NCBI RefSeq assembly: GCF_003432485.1
Contig: NZ_QVNQ01000008.1
Coordinates: 348,006-412,005, forward strand
From: Actinomadura spongiicola
GTDB lineage: Bacteria > Actinomycetota > Actinomycetes > Streptosporangiales > Streptosporangiaceae
DNA: 64,000 bases
Direction: 5' to 3'
A model generated the notes under the pieces. The model worked only from the letters and a program-made list of their open reading frames with translations, did no database searches and was not told the origin of the DNA. The translations under genes were made by a program, and so were the position numbers. This document shows, piece after piece, positions 1-9,334 of the stretch; position 1 is the first letter of the stretch, and each line of letters starts with the position of its first letter.

Positions 1-715
1 TGACCCGGTGCGCGACGACGTCGTGCATCTCGGCGGCGAGCCGGGCGCGTTCCTCCGCGCGGGCCCGTTCGGCCAGCAGGTGCCGTTCGCGCTCGGCCCG
101 CTCCGCCCGGTCGGTGAGGGCCTGGAGGACGCGGCGGCGCGCGGCGACGTACATGCCGATCAGCGCCGCGCCGATCACGGCGGCGGCGCTGCGGAACACC
201 AGTGCCTCGACGCTGTCGGTCTCCTGCGCCGAGAACCGCCGCAGGGCGGTGACCGGAAGCACGTCGCCGATGGCGCCGACCGGGACGAGCAGCACGACGA
301 CGGGCAGCGCGCGGATCCAGACCGGGCGGGCCCCGTCGCGGGGGAACGCCATCACCGCGTAGGCGGCGAGCGGCGCGGTCGGCGGCCACCACACCGGTGG
401 GCGGAGGGTGTGGTCGGCGTCCGCGCGCAGCAGCGTCCCCGGCGCGGCCTGTTCGACGAGCCACACCAGGACGGCCACGGCGGTGGTGGTCCACGCGACC
501 GTCAGCGGGGCGCGGCGCCGCGCCACCAGCGCCAGCGCGGGGACCATGAGGAGCGCGACGGTCGCGCCGCCCTGCGGACGGACGATCGTTCCCCCGTCCC
601 CGCCGAGGCTCAACGCCACGCCGGACACGACGACGACGGCGTCGGCGACCAGGTCGCGGGACCGTCCGGGTGGGAGAAGCCGCGCCAGGGCGGGACGCGG
701 CGATGGCAGGCGCAC
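1..715 (-). CDS. two-component sensor histidine kinase, N-terminal part (cut by window edge)
   Basis: Reads leftward off the window, so only about 238 residues are visible. The start is a GTG at 715; no strong ribosome site is visible. The N-terminal ~195 residues hold several hydrophobic segments, followed by a charged Arg/Glu-rich linker. At the edge lies the H-box AEMHDVVAHRV typical of HisKA_3 kinases (NarL/DesK class), with the phospho-acceptor His near residue 231. The ATPase domain and any partner response regulator lie outside the window. It diverges from the ABC permease at 846; kinase/ABC-permease pairs often share a stress circuit, but that link is inference. Confidence 0.85.
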   Translation of the reverse strand, partial: MRLPSPRPALARLLPPGRSRDLVADAVVVVSGVALSLGGDGGTIVRPQGGATVALLMVPALALVARRRAPLTVAWTTTAVAVLVWLVEQAAPGTLLRADADHTLRPPVWWPPTAPLAAYAVMAFPRDGARPVWIRALPVVVLLVPVGAIGDVLPVTALRRFSAQETDSVEALVFRSAAAVIGAALIGMYVAARRRVLQALTDRAERAERERHLLAERARAEERARLAAEMHDVVAHRV

Positions 716-845
716 ACCAACACCGTACGCATCGGGACGCGGCGCGCCACCCCTACGAAAGTCGCGAGAGGCGGGCCGTTCGTCGGGGTCGGGCACGACG
801 ATTCACGCTGCCGGGCCGCGGCCCCGTCGGGCTGGAATCGGTCCC

Positions 846-3413
846 ATGATGTTCAAGCTCGTGCTCCGGGGCCTCGCCGCGCACCGCGCCCGGCTGCTGA
901 TGTCGGCGGTGGCGGTGGTGGCCGGTGTCGCGTTCGTCGCCGGGACGCTGATCTTCTCCGCCACGCTGGACCGCTCGTTCGACCGGGCCCTCGACGATCT
1001 GGGACGCGGCACGGACGTGATCGTCCGGGCCGACCGGGCGTTCGAGCCGGGACTCGGGGAGCGGGTGGCGGACCGTCCGGTGTCGGAGTCGGTGCTGGCG
1101 GCCGTCCGGCGGGCGGCGGGTGTGGAGAAGGCGCGCGGGGTGGTCACCGGGTTCGCGGCCGTCGTGGACCGGCGCGGCGAGATCGCGGGGGCGGAGCCGC
1201 AGACGGGCGTGGCGTGGGACGGCGATCGCGACCTGTCGCAGACCCGGCTGAGGTCCGGCGCGCCGCCCACCGGGCCGGACGAGGTCGCCATCGACGTCAC
1301 GACCGCCGACGACGCCGGATACCGGATCGGCGACCGGGTCACGGTGGCGTTGACGTCGGGCACGCGCCCGTTCCGGCTCACGGGGCTGTTCGAGGTCGGC
1401 GACTCCGCGTTGAGCGACCAGATCTCGATGACGGCGTTCGCGCCCGCCACGGCGCGGCGGCTGCTGTCCGACCGTCCGGGGACGTACGCGCGGATCGTCG
1501 TGCACGGGGACGACGACGTGCCGCAGGAGCGGCTCCGGGACACGGTCGCCGCCGTCCTCCCACCCGGCGTCGAGGCGATCACCGGGGCGCAGGCGGTCGA
1601 CGAGCAGGGCGCGTCCATCAAGGAGGTCATCAAGATCATCCGCACGTTCCTGCTGGTGTTCGCCGTGATCGCGGTCTTCGTCGGCTCGTTCATCATCTTC
1701 AACACGTTCGCGATGCTGGTCAGCGGCCGGGTCCGGGAGCTGGCGCTGCTGCGGGCGGTGGGCGCCTCGCGCGGGCAGGTCACGCGGTCGGTGCTCGGCG
1801 AGGCGGCCGGGGTGGGCCTGGCCGGTTCCACGCTGGGTCTCGCGGCCGGCTGCGGGGTCGCGGTCGGGCTGGCGCGGTTGATGGGCGTCGTCACCGGTGG
1901 CGAGGCGCCGCCGTTCGGGTCGCCGGTGGTGCCCGCCTCCGCGGTGATCGCCGCGTACGCGGTGGGGACGCTGGTCACGCCGGCCGCCGCCGTGGTCCCG
2001 GCACGGCGCGCGGCGCGAACACCTCCCGTCGCGGCGCTCCGCGACGGGGCGGAGTCGCCGCGTCCGCCGCGTAAGCGTCTCGCCTGCGGGGGCGTCGCGC
2101 TCGCGGCGGGCGCGGCCCTGGTCGCCGCCGGTCTCGCGGGGGACGGGTCCACGGCGCTCAACCTGGTCGGGGCGGGCGCGATGGCGCTGTTCGCGGGGGT
2201 CGTGGTGGTGTCGCCGGTCCTCAGCCGACCGGCGGTCCGGGCGCTGGCCTGGCCGTTCGCCCGGTTCGGCGGGAGCGCGGGCCGGATGGGCGGGCGGAAC
2301 GCGCTGCGCGATCCCCGGCGGACGGCCGCGACGGCGTCCGCGCTGACGGTCGGGCTCGCGCTGATCGCGTCGGTGTCGGTGATCGTCCAGTCGATGGCGG
2401 CGTCGGTGGACCGGCAGCTCGACGCCGGCCTCACCGCGGACTACCAGGTCACCGGGCGGAGCCGGATCACCCCGGTCGCCGAGGAGGCCGCCGTCGCGGT
2501 GGCGGGCGTGGCGGGCGTGCGCGCGGCGATCCCGCTCCGCACGGCGCGGTTCCGGATGGACGGCTCCGTGCGGACGGCCGCGGCGGGCTCGCCCGGTCAG
2601 CTCCTCGCCCACTTCCGCCTGCCCCTCCAGGAGGGAACGGCGTCCGCACGCGGGGACGAGCTGCTCGTCGGCCGCAGCGTCGCGGCGGCGCGGGGCTGGA
2701 CGGCCGGGACGACGGTCGACGGCCAGTACCGGGACGGGACGAGACGGACGTTCCGCGTCGTGGGCGTCTACGTCGACCGGCCGTCGGTCACCCCGTCCGC
2801 CCCCTCGATGATCATCGACTGGGCGGGGTACCGGGCGCACGACCCGGAGGCCCCCATCGACCGCATCGAGGTCGACGTCGCGGCGTCGGGCCCGGGGGCG
2901 ACCGGTCCGGCGCCGGAAACGGCGCTGGAGTCGGCGCTCGCTCCGTGGCCCAACCTGGAACTGAAGGACCGCGCCCAGGTCAAGGACGACGCCGCCGGGG
3001 ACATCGCCCTGTTCCTCGACCTCGTGCTCGGACTGCTGCTGCTGTCGGTCCTCGTCGCCGCGCTCGGCATCGTCAACACGCTCGCGCTCGCCGTGACCGA
3101 GCGTACGCGGGAGATCGGTCTGCTCCGCGCCCTCGGGATGCAGCGCCGCCAACTCCGCCGCATGATCCGTTACGAGGCGGTCGTCGTCTCGCTGTTCGGC
3201 GCGGTGCTCGGGGTCGGGACGGGTGTCGTCCTCGGCGTCGTCCTCCAGCGGGTGATGGCGGAGGGCGACGGTGGGATGGAGGTCCTCGCGATCCCCTACG
3301 GCCGGTTGGCGGTGTGCGTCGCGGCGGCCGCCGTGATCGGTGTCGTCGCGGCCGTGTGGCCCGCCCGCCGCGCCGCCCGCATGAACGTCCTCCAGGCGAT
3401 CGCGACGGAGTAG
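846..3413 (+). CDS. ABC transporter permease, FtsX/MacB type, two-domain
   Basis: 855 residues from ATG 846 (a second ATG follows directly). Family members are inner-membrane permeases of MacB/LolE-like systems that extrude or mechanically release lipophilic substrates. Topology: one TM helix near residues 13-35, a large extracytoplasmic domain, then a three-helix FtsX block at ~265-390. The pattern repeats, with the second FtsX block at ~720-850 ending in a conserved arginine/alanine-rich tail (WPARRAARMNVLQAIA). Such permeases need a separate ATPase, normally encoded directly upstream. None is seen here, so the partner is elsewhere or beyond the left edge. Substrate unknown. Confidence 0.88.
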   Translation: MMFKLVLRGLAAHRARLLMSAVAVVAGVAFVAGTLIFSATLDRSFDRALDDLGRGTDVIVRADRAFEPGLGERVADRPVSESVLAAVRRAAGVEKARGVVTGFAAVVDRRGEIAGAEPQTGVAWDGDRDLSQTRLRSGAPPTGPDEVAIDVTTADDAGYRIGDRVTVALTSGTRPFRLTGLFEVGDSALSDQISMTAFAPATARRLLSDRPGTYARIVVHGDDDVPQERLRDTVAAVLPPGVEAITGAQAVDEQGASIKEVIKIIRTFLLVFAVIAVFVGSFIIFNTFAMLVSGRVRELALLRAVGASRGQVTRSVLGEAAGVGLAGSTLGLAAGCGVAVGLARLMGVVTGGEAPPFGSPVVPASAVIAAYAVGTLVTPAAAVVPARRAARTPPVAALRDGAESPRPPRKRLACGGVALAAGAALVAAGLAGDGSTALNLVGAGAMALFAGVVVVSPVLSRPAVRALAWPFARFGGSAGRMGGRNALRDPRRTAATASALTVGLALIASVSVIVQSMAASVDRQLDAGLTADYQVTGRSRITPVAEEAAVAVAGVAGVRAAIPLRTARFRMDGSVRTAAAGSPGQLLAHFRLPLQEGTASARGDELLVGRSVAAARGWTAGTTVDGQYRDGTRRTFRVVGVYVDRPSVTPSAPSMIIDWAGYRAHDPEAPIDRIEVDVAASGPGATGPAPETALESALAPWPNLELKDRAQVKDDAAGDIALFLDLVLGLLLLSVLVAALGIVNTLALAVTERTREIGLLRALGMQRRQLRRMIRYEAVVVSLFGAVLGVGTGVVLGVVLQRVMAEGDGGMEVLAIPYGRLAVCVAAAAVIGVVAAVWPARRAARMNVLQAIATE

Positions 3414-3425
3414 CCCGCGGGCGAC

Positions 3426-4352
3426 TCAGGCGGCGACGCGGGCGCAGCGGTCGGGGACGGCGTCGCGCAGCGCGTCAAGCCCGCGGACGATCAGCGGGTT
3501 GTCGCGGCTGCCGCGCCGCACACAGGTCAGCACGCGCCGCCTCGGCACGCCGTCGCCGGTCAGCGGGACCCGGACGACCGGCTGGTCGGACGGCCCGTCC
3601 GCGAGGCGCGGCACCAGCGACACGCCGAGGCCGTGGGCGACCAGCGCCCAGATCACCGACCAGGAGGAGACGGTGTGGGCGATCCGGGGCGTGAACCCGG
3701 CGGCGGCGCAGTACGCCATGATCTGCTGGTGGTGGGCGCAGGCGTCGGGCTGGATGCTGACCCACGCCTCGTCCGCCGCGTCGTCGAGCCGCACGCCCGG
3801 CCGGCGGGCGAGCGGGTGAACGGCCGGAACGATCAGGTCGAGGGGTTCCTCCAGCAACGGTTCCCGCTGGAAGCGCGGGTCGCCGGGCGGCGGCGCGTCG
3901 GCGGTCGGCTCGATGACCGCGATGTCGACTTCCCCGGCGGCGAGCAGGCCCATCGAGACGTCGGTGTCGCATTCGCGGATCTCGACGACGAGTTCGGGAT
4001 CGTCCCGCCGCAGGGCGCCCGCGGCGGGGGCGATCAGCCCGCCGACCGCCGTGGTGAACCCGCACATGCGCAGCGGGCCGGTGACCCCGGCGCGATGCGA
4101 CTCCAGTTCGGCGAGGGTCTCCTCCCACCTGGCGAGCAGTCCGTCGGCGTGCTCGACCAGCACGTGGGCGGCCGGGGTGAGGCGCACCTTGCGGCCCTGC
4201 GGCTCCAGCAGCGGCACCTTCAGCTCCCGGGCCAGTTCGCGCAGGTGGTGGGAGACCGCGGACGGTGTGAGGTGCAGCGCCTCCGCGGCCGACGTCACCG
4301 TCCCGTACTGGTGGACGAGCCGGAGCATGTGCAGCCGCCGAAGGTCGATCAT
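3426..4352 (-). CDS. LysR-family transcriptional regulator
   Basis: 308 residues, normal length for the family. An N-terminal winged HTH is at residues ~3-62 (RRLHMLRLVHQYGTVTSAAE, then SAVSHHLREL), followed by a periplasmic-binding-like effector domain to the C-terminus. It is convergent with the ABC permease (12-nt gap) and divergent from the small gene at 4425, whose promoter lies in the 72-bp AT-rich gap 4353-4424. By LysR precedent it probably autoregulates and controls that neighbour. The effector cannot be deduced. Confidence 0.93.
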   Translation of the reverse strand: MIDLRRLHMLRLVHQYGTVTSAAEALHLTPSAVSHHLRELARELKVPLLEPQGRKVRLTPAAHVLVEHADGLLARWEETLAELESHRAGVTGPLRMCGFTTAVGGLIAPAAGALRRDDPELVVEIRECDTDVSMGLLAAGEVDIAVIEPTADAPPPGDPRFQREPLLEEPLDLIVPAVHPLARRPGVRLDDAADEAWVSIQPDACAHHQQIMAYCAAAGFTPRIAHTVSSWSVIWALVAHGLGVSLVPRLADGPSDQPVVRVPLTGDGVPRRRVLTCVRRGSRDNPLIVRGLDALRDAVPDRCARVAA

Positions 4353-4424
4353 GCAACTATTTTATACGGTTCGATGAGGAAATGTGAAATAGACGCGAAC
4401 GGTGTCCGGAAGCAGACTGAAGGC

Positions 4425-4595
4425 ATGAGCGAACAGAGCACCACACTTTCCCGGCATCACACCAGCGAAGGCGTCGTGGTCTGGACCCGGTGCGGCTGCG
4501 GCAGGCTCCGGATGGACCTCGTCCCGACCGGCGGCGCCCGTCCCCTCACCGCCGGGCCGTGCCCGCACTGCGAGGTCCCCCCTCGGCGAGGGTGA
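4425..4595 (+). CDS. small Cys-rich (zinc-ribbon-like) protein
   Basis: 56 residues with ATG at 4425 and a purine-rich stretch just upstream. It contains a CGCGR motif near residue 22 and a CPHC motif near residue 48, a spacing compatible with one small zinc ribbon. It is divergent from the LysR gene across 72 bp and ends 28 bp before the convergent eda gene. I do not recognise a function. The pairing with a LysR gene suggests co-regulation, perhaps as a metal- or redox-sensitive partner, but that is conjecture. Confidence 0.6.
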   Translation: MSEQSTTLSRHHTSEGVVVWTRCGCGRLRMDLVPTGGARPLTAGPCPHCEVPPRRG

Positions 4596-4623
4596 ACATC
4601 GAAGTGGAGCGTCCGGTACCGCC

Positions 4624-5250
4624 TCAACCGGCGCGCAGGGCCGCCGCCTCGGAGGCGAGAGCGCGGACGCGGTCCCAGTCCCCGTCACGGATCGCGTCCG
4701 CCGGAGTCAACCACGACCCACCGACACAGCCCACGTTCCTCAGCGCGAGATACTCGGCGGCGTTCCCCGGGCCGACGCCGCCGGTCGGGCAGAACCGGGC
4801 CCGGGGCAACGGCCCGCCCAGGGACTTCAGGAAGGCGGTCCCGCCCGAGGCCTCGGCGGGGAAGAACTTCATCGCCGTGATCCCGTCCTCCAGCAGCGCG
4901 AGCACCTCCGACGCGGTCGCGACGCCCGGCAGGAACGGCAGTCCCGTCGCGACCATCGCGTCCTGGAGCCGGGGCGTGCGGCCGGGGCTGACCAGGAACC
5001 GCGCCCCGGCCGCGGCGGACCGCTCGGCGTCCCGCGGCGCGACGACCGTGCCCGCGCCGACGACCGCGTCCGGCACCTCGGCGGCGATCCGCGTGATCGC
5101 CGCGAGCGCCGCCGGTGTCCGCAGCGTCACCTCGATCACCGGGAGGCCGCCGTCGACGAGGGCGCGGGCCAGCGGGACGGCGGCGTCCTCGTCGTCCAGC
5201 ACCACGACGGGGATGACGGGCGCCAGGTCGAACAGGTCGTCGGCGATCAT
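4624..5250 (-). CDS. eda: KDPG aldolase (2-dehydro-3-deoxy-6-phosphogluconate aldolase)
   Basis: 208 residues, the usual length. It cleaves KDPG to pyruvate and glyceraldehyde-3-phosphate, the last step of the Entner-Doudoroff route, in the cytoplasm. Class I aldolase motifs are visible: VIEVTLRTPAAL, GAGTV, FLVSPG, and MKFFPAEASGG with the Schiff-base Lys, then the phosphate-binding FCPTGGV. ATG 5250 overlaps the glk stop (ATGA), so the two are translationally coupled. Last gene of the edd-glk-eda operon. Confidence 0.95.
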   Translation of the reverse strand: MIADDLFDLAPVIPVVVLDDEDAAVPLARALVDGGLPVIEVTLRTPAALAAITRIAAEVPDAVVGAGTVVAPRDAERSAAAGARFLVSPGRTPRLQDAMVATGLPFLPGVATASEVLALLEDGITAMKFFPAEASGGTAFLKSLGGPLPRARFCPTGGVGPGNAAEYLALRNVGCVGGSWLTPADAIRDGDWDRVRALASEAAALRAG

Positions 5251-6230
5251 GCGTGCTCCAGTTCCGGCGGGCTCTGCGCGAGCCGCATGGCGGCGCCGGC
5301 GAGGGCCGGGCCGGGGTGGACGATGAGCGCGACCGGGACGGCGCGCAGGTAGTCCTCCATCGGAGGCTTCCCTTCGAAGCGTGCGCGGAACGCGCCGCCG
5401 CGCAGCACGTCCACGATGCGCGGCGGGATCCCGCCGCCGAGATAGACGCCGCCGCGCGCCCCGAGCGTGAGGGCCACGTTCCCGGCCAGCGAACCGAGCA
5501 GCGCGCAGAAGATGTCGAGCGCCTCGCGGCAGCGCGGGTCGTCGCGGCGCTCGGTGATCTCCCGGGCGGTGAGCGTTCCGGCGGCCTCGCCGTCGAGCGC
5601 CGCGAGATACCGGTGGAGGCGGGCCAGGCCGTTCCCGGACAGCAGGTATTCGACGTTGGACGTGCCGTGTTCGGCGCGCAGCAGCCGCACGACCTCCAGT
5701 TCCCGGTCGGTCGCGGCCGGGACGTCGACCTGGCCGCCCTCGCCGGGCAGCGGCACCCACCCCGACGGCGTGGGGACGAGCCCGGCGACGCCGAGCCCGG
5801 TGCCCGGTCCGACGACGGCGAGCGGCGCGCCGGGGTCCGGGGCGGTTCCGCCGAGCGGGACCAGGTCGTCCCCGCCGAGCCGCGGCAGGGAGAGGGCGAG
5901 GGCCTCGAAGTCGTTGATGATCTCCAGGTGGGGCAGGCCGAGGCGGGCGCGCACCTCGTCCGCCGTCCCCTTCGGCCAGCCCGCGTTCGTCAGGTGGTAG
6001 GTACGGCCGACGACCGGCCCGGCCACCGCCAGGCACCCGGCGGACGGTCGGACGTCCGGCGCGTACTGGTGGAGATAGGCGGACGCCGCCTCGGCGAGGC
6101 CCGCGTGGTCGCGGGTGGGCAAAGACTTCACCTGGGAGGGGACGCCGTCCGGGCCGTCCACGAGCGCGAACCGCGCGTTCGTGCCGCCGACGTCCCCGAC
6201 CAGCCACGGCCCACGCTTCGGGGCGCTCAC
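5247..6230 (-). CDS. glk: glucokinase, bacterial Glk (PF02685) type
   Basis: 327 residues from a GTG at 6230 that overlaps the edd stop as GTGA. It phosphorylates glucose with ATP to feed glucose-6-phosphate into the pathway. The N-terminal phosphate-binding motif VGDVGGTNARFAL, the sugar-binding segment LEIINDFEALA (catalytic Asp) and the ATP-site motif VVGPGTGLGVAGL place it in the E. coli-type Glk family, not the ROK-type glucokinases usual in actinomycetes. Residence between edd and eda ties it to glucose catabolism by the Entner-Doudoroff route. Confidence 0.93.
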   Translation of the reverse strand: MSAPKRGPWLVGDVGGTNARFALVDGPDGVPSQVKSLPTRDHAGLAEAASAYLHQYAPDVRPSAGCLAVAGPVVGRTYHLTNAGWPKGTADEVRARLGLPHLEIINDFEALALSLPRLGGDDLVPLGGTAPDPGAPLAVVGPGTGLGVAGLVPTPSGWVPLPGEGGQVDVPAATDRELEVVRLLRAEHGTSNVEYLLSGNGLARLHRYLAALDGEAAGTLTAREITERRDDPRCREALDIFCALLGSLAGNVALTLGARGGVYLGGGIPPRIVDVLRGGAFRARFEGKPPMEDYLRAVPVALIVHPGPALAGAAMRLAQSPPELEHA

Positions 6231-8038
6231 GCGAAGACCCCGGCGCCGCGCTCGGCGGGCCCGACCGCCTGGCGGAAGGCGTGGAACAGTTCGCGTCCGG
6301 TGCCGTGGACGTCGTCCGGTCCCGAGGGGGCGGGTTCTCGGGCGGCGAACTCCTCGTCCGGGACGAGGACCTCCAGGACCCCGCCGACCGCGTCGAGCCG
6401 GACGACGTCGCCGTCGCGGACGCGGGCGAGCGGGCCGCCCGCCGCCGCCTCCGGAGACACGTGGATCGCGGCGGGCACCGCCCCGGACGCGCCCGACATG
6501 CGACCGTCCGTGACGAGCGCGACGCGGTGCCCCCGGTCCTGGAGGACCGACAGCGGCGGGGTCAGGCGGTGCAGCTCCGGCATCCCGTTGGCGCGCGGCC
6601 CCTGGTTGCGGACGACCGCCACCACGTCCCGGTCGAGTTCCCCGGCGGCGAACGCCTCCAGCAGCCGCTCCTGCGAGTCGAACACGCGGGCCGGGGCCTC
6701 GATCGTCCGGTGCTCGGGACGGACGGCGGAGACCTTGACGACCGCCCGGCCCAGGTTGCCGCGCACGGTGCGCAGCCCGCCGTGCGCGTCGAACGGCTCG
6801 GCGACGGGACGCAGGACGTCCGTGTCGCCCGACTCGGTCACCGTCTCCCGCCAGTCGACGCCGTCGCCGGTGGACTCCGGGACGCGCCGGTACGCGGCGA
6901 GGGAGTCGCCGCCGACCGTCCGCGCGTCCTCGTGGAGGAGCCCGGCGTCGATCAGTTCGCCGATGAGGAACGCGGTGCCGCCCGCCGCGTGGAAGTGGTT
7001 CACGTCGGCGGTCCCGTTCGGGTAGAGGCGGGTGAGCAGCGGCGTCACCGTGGAAAGCTCGTCGAAATCGTCCCAGGTCAGCTCGATTCCGGCCGCCGCG
7101 GCCATCGCGACCAGATGAAGCGTGTGGTTGGTGGACCCGCCCGTCGCCAGCAGCGCGACGACCCCGTTGACGAACGCGCGCTCGTCCAGCAGCTCGCCGA
7201 TCGGCAGGTAGCCGTCGGTGAGCCCGGTGAGCCGCAGGACGCGGCGTCCCGCCGCCTCGGTCAGCGCGTCGCGCAGCTTCGTGTCCGGTGGGACGAAACT
7301 CGCCCCGGGCAGGTGCAGGCCCATGACCTCCATCAGGAGCTGGTTGGTGTTGGCCGTCCCGTAGAAGGTGCAGGTGCCGGGCGAGTGGTAGGACGCGGCC
7401 TCCGCGGCGAGAAGCTCGTCCCGGCCGACCTCTCCGGCCGCGAACCGCTTGCGGACCTGCGCCTTCCGCCCGTTCGACAGGCCGGACGCCATCGGCCCGG
7501 CGGGCACCAGGATCACCGGCAGATGCCCGAACGACAGCGCTCCGATCACCAGCCCGGGGACGATCTTGTCGCACACGCCGAGCAGCAGCGCGCCGTCGAA
7601 CATGTCGTGGGACAGCGCCACCGCCGTCGCCATCGCCACCACGTCCCGGCTGAACAGCGACAGCTCCATGCCCGCCCGGCCCTGCGTGATCCCGTCGCAC
7701 ATCGCGGGCACGCCGCCCGCGAACTGCGCCGTGCCGCCCGCCGCGCGGACGGCCGCCTTCAGCAGGTCGGGGTAGTCCTTCAGCGGCTGGTGCGCGGACA
7801 GCATGTCGTTGTACGCCGACACGATCGCGATGTTGGGCGTGACATCGCCCCTGAGCCACAGCTTGTCCTGGGCGCCGCAGGCGGCGAAGCCGTGCGCCAG
7901 GTTGGCGCATCCCATTCCGCCGCGCGCCGGGCCCGCGGTGCGGGCGCCCCGGATCCGGTCCAGGTAGGCGCCGCGCCGTCCGGCGCTCCGCTCGGCGACA
8001 CGGCGGGTCACTTCCGCCAACACGGGATGCACAGCCAT
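6227..8038 (-). CDS. edd: 6-phosphogluconate dehydratase
   Basis: 603 residues, the normal length. It dehydrates 6-phosphogluconate to KDPG and is an IlvD/Edd-family iron-sulfur enzyme. Visible motifs: MFDGALLLGVCDKIVPG and YHSPGTCTFYGTANTNQLL (cluster cysteines) and VALVTDGRMSGASG near the C-terminus. ATG 8038 was chosen over upstream in-frame codons because the family begins MAVHPVL and the upstream stretch lies in the divergent promoter region. First gene of the operon edd-glk-eda; the divergent ROK gene is its likely repressor. Confidence 0.95.
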   Translation of the reverse strand: MAVHPVLAEVTRRVAERSAGRRGAYLDRIRGARTAGPARGGMGCANLAHGFAACGAQDKLWLRGDVTPNIAIVSAYNDMLSAHQPLKDYPDLLKAAVRAAGGTAQFAGGVPAMCDGITQGRAGMELSLFSRDVVAMATAVALSHDMFDGALLLGVCDKIVPGLVIGALSFGHLPVILVPAGPMASGLSNGRKAQVRKRFAAGEVGRDELLAAEAASYHSPGTCTFYGTANTNQLLMEVMGLHLPGASFVPPDTKLRDALTEAAGRRVLRLTGLTDGYLPIGELLDERAFVNGVVALLATGGSTNHTLHLVAMAAAAGIELTWDDFDELSTVTPLLTRLYPNGTADVNHFHAAGGTAFLIGELIDAGLLHEDARTVGGDSLAAYRRVPESTGDGVDWRETVTESGDTDVLRPVAEPFDAHGGLRTVRGNLGRAVVKVSAVRPEHRTIEAPARVFDSQERLLEAFAAGELDRDVVAVVRNQGPRANGMPELHRLTPPLSVLQDRGHRVALVTDGRMSGASGAVPAAIHVSPEAAAGGPLARVRDGDVVRLDAVGGVLEVLVPDEEFAAREPAPSGPDDVHGTGRELFHAFRQAVGPAERGAGVFA

Positions 8039-8090
8039 AGAACGCTCCAGACGAGGGGATCTCCGGCTCTTCACGCTAGCGAGAGATACG

Positions 8091-8111
8091 TAAGTCGAAC
8101 AAGCGGACTTA
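8091..8111. promoter_or_regulatory. candidate ROK operator in edd/ROK divergent promoter region
   Basis: Inverted repeat TAAGTC / GACTTA (6-bp arms, 9-bp spacer). A nested CGAAC (8096-8100) is mirrored by GTTCG (8116-8120). It lies in the 135-bp gap between the divergent edd operon and the ROK gene, the only place from which both could be controlled. Assignment to the ROK protein is inference. Confidence 0.5.
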
Positions 8112-8173
8112 TGAAGTTCGGCTAACAAAAGTCTGGCGCTTGCACCAACTGGACCCACCGAAGGGGTGCGTGC

Positions 8174-9334
8174 TTGACTGGCCGGATGCCGCGTGCCGTC
8201 TCCCGCCCGTCCACGAGCGGCGACATGCTCCGCCTGATCCGGGAGCACGGGGTCGCCACCCGCGCCGAGCTGGGCCGCGTCACCGGCCTGTCCCGTCCGG
8301 CCGTCGCCTCCCGCGTCGCCGACCTCGTCGCCCGGGGGCTCGTCGTCGAACGCGCCGACGGGCCGTCCACCGGGGGTCGCCCGCCGGCCCGCCTGGAGTT
8401 CAACGCCGCCGGGGGCGCCGTCCTCGTCGCGAACCTCGGCCAGTCCCGCGGCCAGCTCGCCGTCTGCGACCTCGCCGGGAAGATCCTGGCGCGCGTCGAC
8501 GGCCCCCCGGCCGAGACGTCCACCGAGACGTCCACCGAGGCGTTCCTACCCCGCCTGCTGGACGCGTGGTCGTCCCTCCTCGACGCGTCCGGCGTGGACG
8601 CCTCCACCGTCCGCGGCGTCGGTCTCGGTGTCCCCGACGCCGTCGAGCACGCGGCCGGACGCTGGAACACCACGGAGATCGGTCCCCCGATCACCGGCCG
8701 CTTCGGCGTCCCCGCCCACCTCGACAACGAGGTGAACGTCGCCGCGCTCGGCGAGCACCAGGCGCATCCCGGCGTGGACGATCTGCTCTTCGTCAAGGTC
8801 TCCACCGGCATCGGCGCGGGCCTGATATGCGGCGGCCGCATCCAGCGCGGCGCCCTCGGCGCCGCGGGCGAGCTCGGCCACGTCCCGATCCCCGCCGCTG
8901 ACGGCGTGCCCTGCCGCTGCGGCAACACCGGCTGCGTCGAGGCCGTCGCGGGCGGCGCCGCCCTCCTCGCCCGCTCCCCCGCCGACGATCTCGCCGGGCT
9001 GGCCGCGCTGGCCCGCTCGGGCGACGCGGCCACCGTCGCCCTCCTCCGCGAGGCCGGACGCCGGATCGGCGAGGTCGTGGCCACCGCGGTCAACCTGCTC
9101 AACCCCGCCGTCGTCGTCCTCGGCGGCGACCTGGTCGGCGCGGACGAGCCCCTCATCGCGGGCGTGCGCGAGGTCGTCTACCGGCGTTCCACCGCCCTCG
9201 CCACCCGCGATCTGCGCGTCGAACCCAGCCGCCTGGGCGAACCGGCGGGTCTGACCGGCTGCGCCGCGATGGTCCTCGACCGCGTCCTGGCCCCGGACGC
9301 CATCGACGGCCGGGCCGCGAACGCCCCCGCGTGA
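8174..9334 (+). CDS. ROK-family transcriptional regulator
   Basis: 386 residues from a TTG at 8174, chosen because GAAGGGG lies about 7 nt upstream; ATG 8186 is the alternative. The N-terminal winged HTH (residues ~15-70, with the DNA-recognition segment LSRPAVASRVADLV) is followed by a ROK sugar-kinase-like domain. That domain carries the zinc-binding HVPI...CRCGNTGCVEAVAGG motif and the nucleotide-site GVGLGVPD and VSTGIGAGLI segments. Divergent from edd-glk-eda, it is the probable sugar-responsive repressor of that operon. Confidence 0.92.
   Translation: MTGRMPRAVSRPSTSGDMLRLIREHGVATRAELGRVTGLSRPAVASRVADLVARGLVVERADGPSTGGRPPARLEFNAAGGAVLVANLGQSRGQLAVCDLAGKILARVDGPPAETSTETSTEAFLPRLLDAWSSLLDASGVDASTVRGVGLGVPDAVEHAAGRWNTTEIGPPITGRFGVPAHLDNEVNVAALGEHQAHPGVDDLLFVKVSTGIGAGLICGGRIQRGALGAAGELGHVPIPAADGVPCRCGNTGCVEAVAGGAALLARSPADDLAGLAALARSGDAATVALLREAGRRIGEVVATAVNLLNPAVVVLGGDLVGADEPLIAGVREVVYRRSTALATRDLRVEPSRLGEPAGLTGCAAMVLDRVLAPDAIDGRAANAPA

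Noticed and set aside
8..2074. Long open frame on + strand across the kinase and permease
   Set aside because: Arg/Gly-rich GC-frame shadow with no domain; the kinase (-) and permease (+) explain both regions.
753..3152. Long minus-strand frame opposite the ABC permease
   Set aside because: Low-complexity Arg/Pro/Asp composition; antisense shadow typical of GC-rich DNA.
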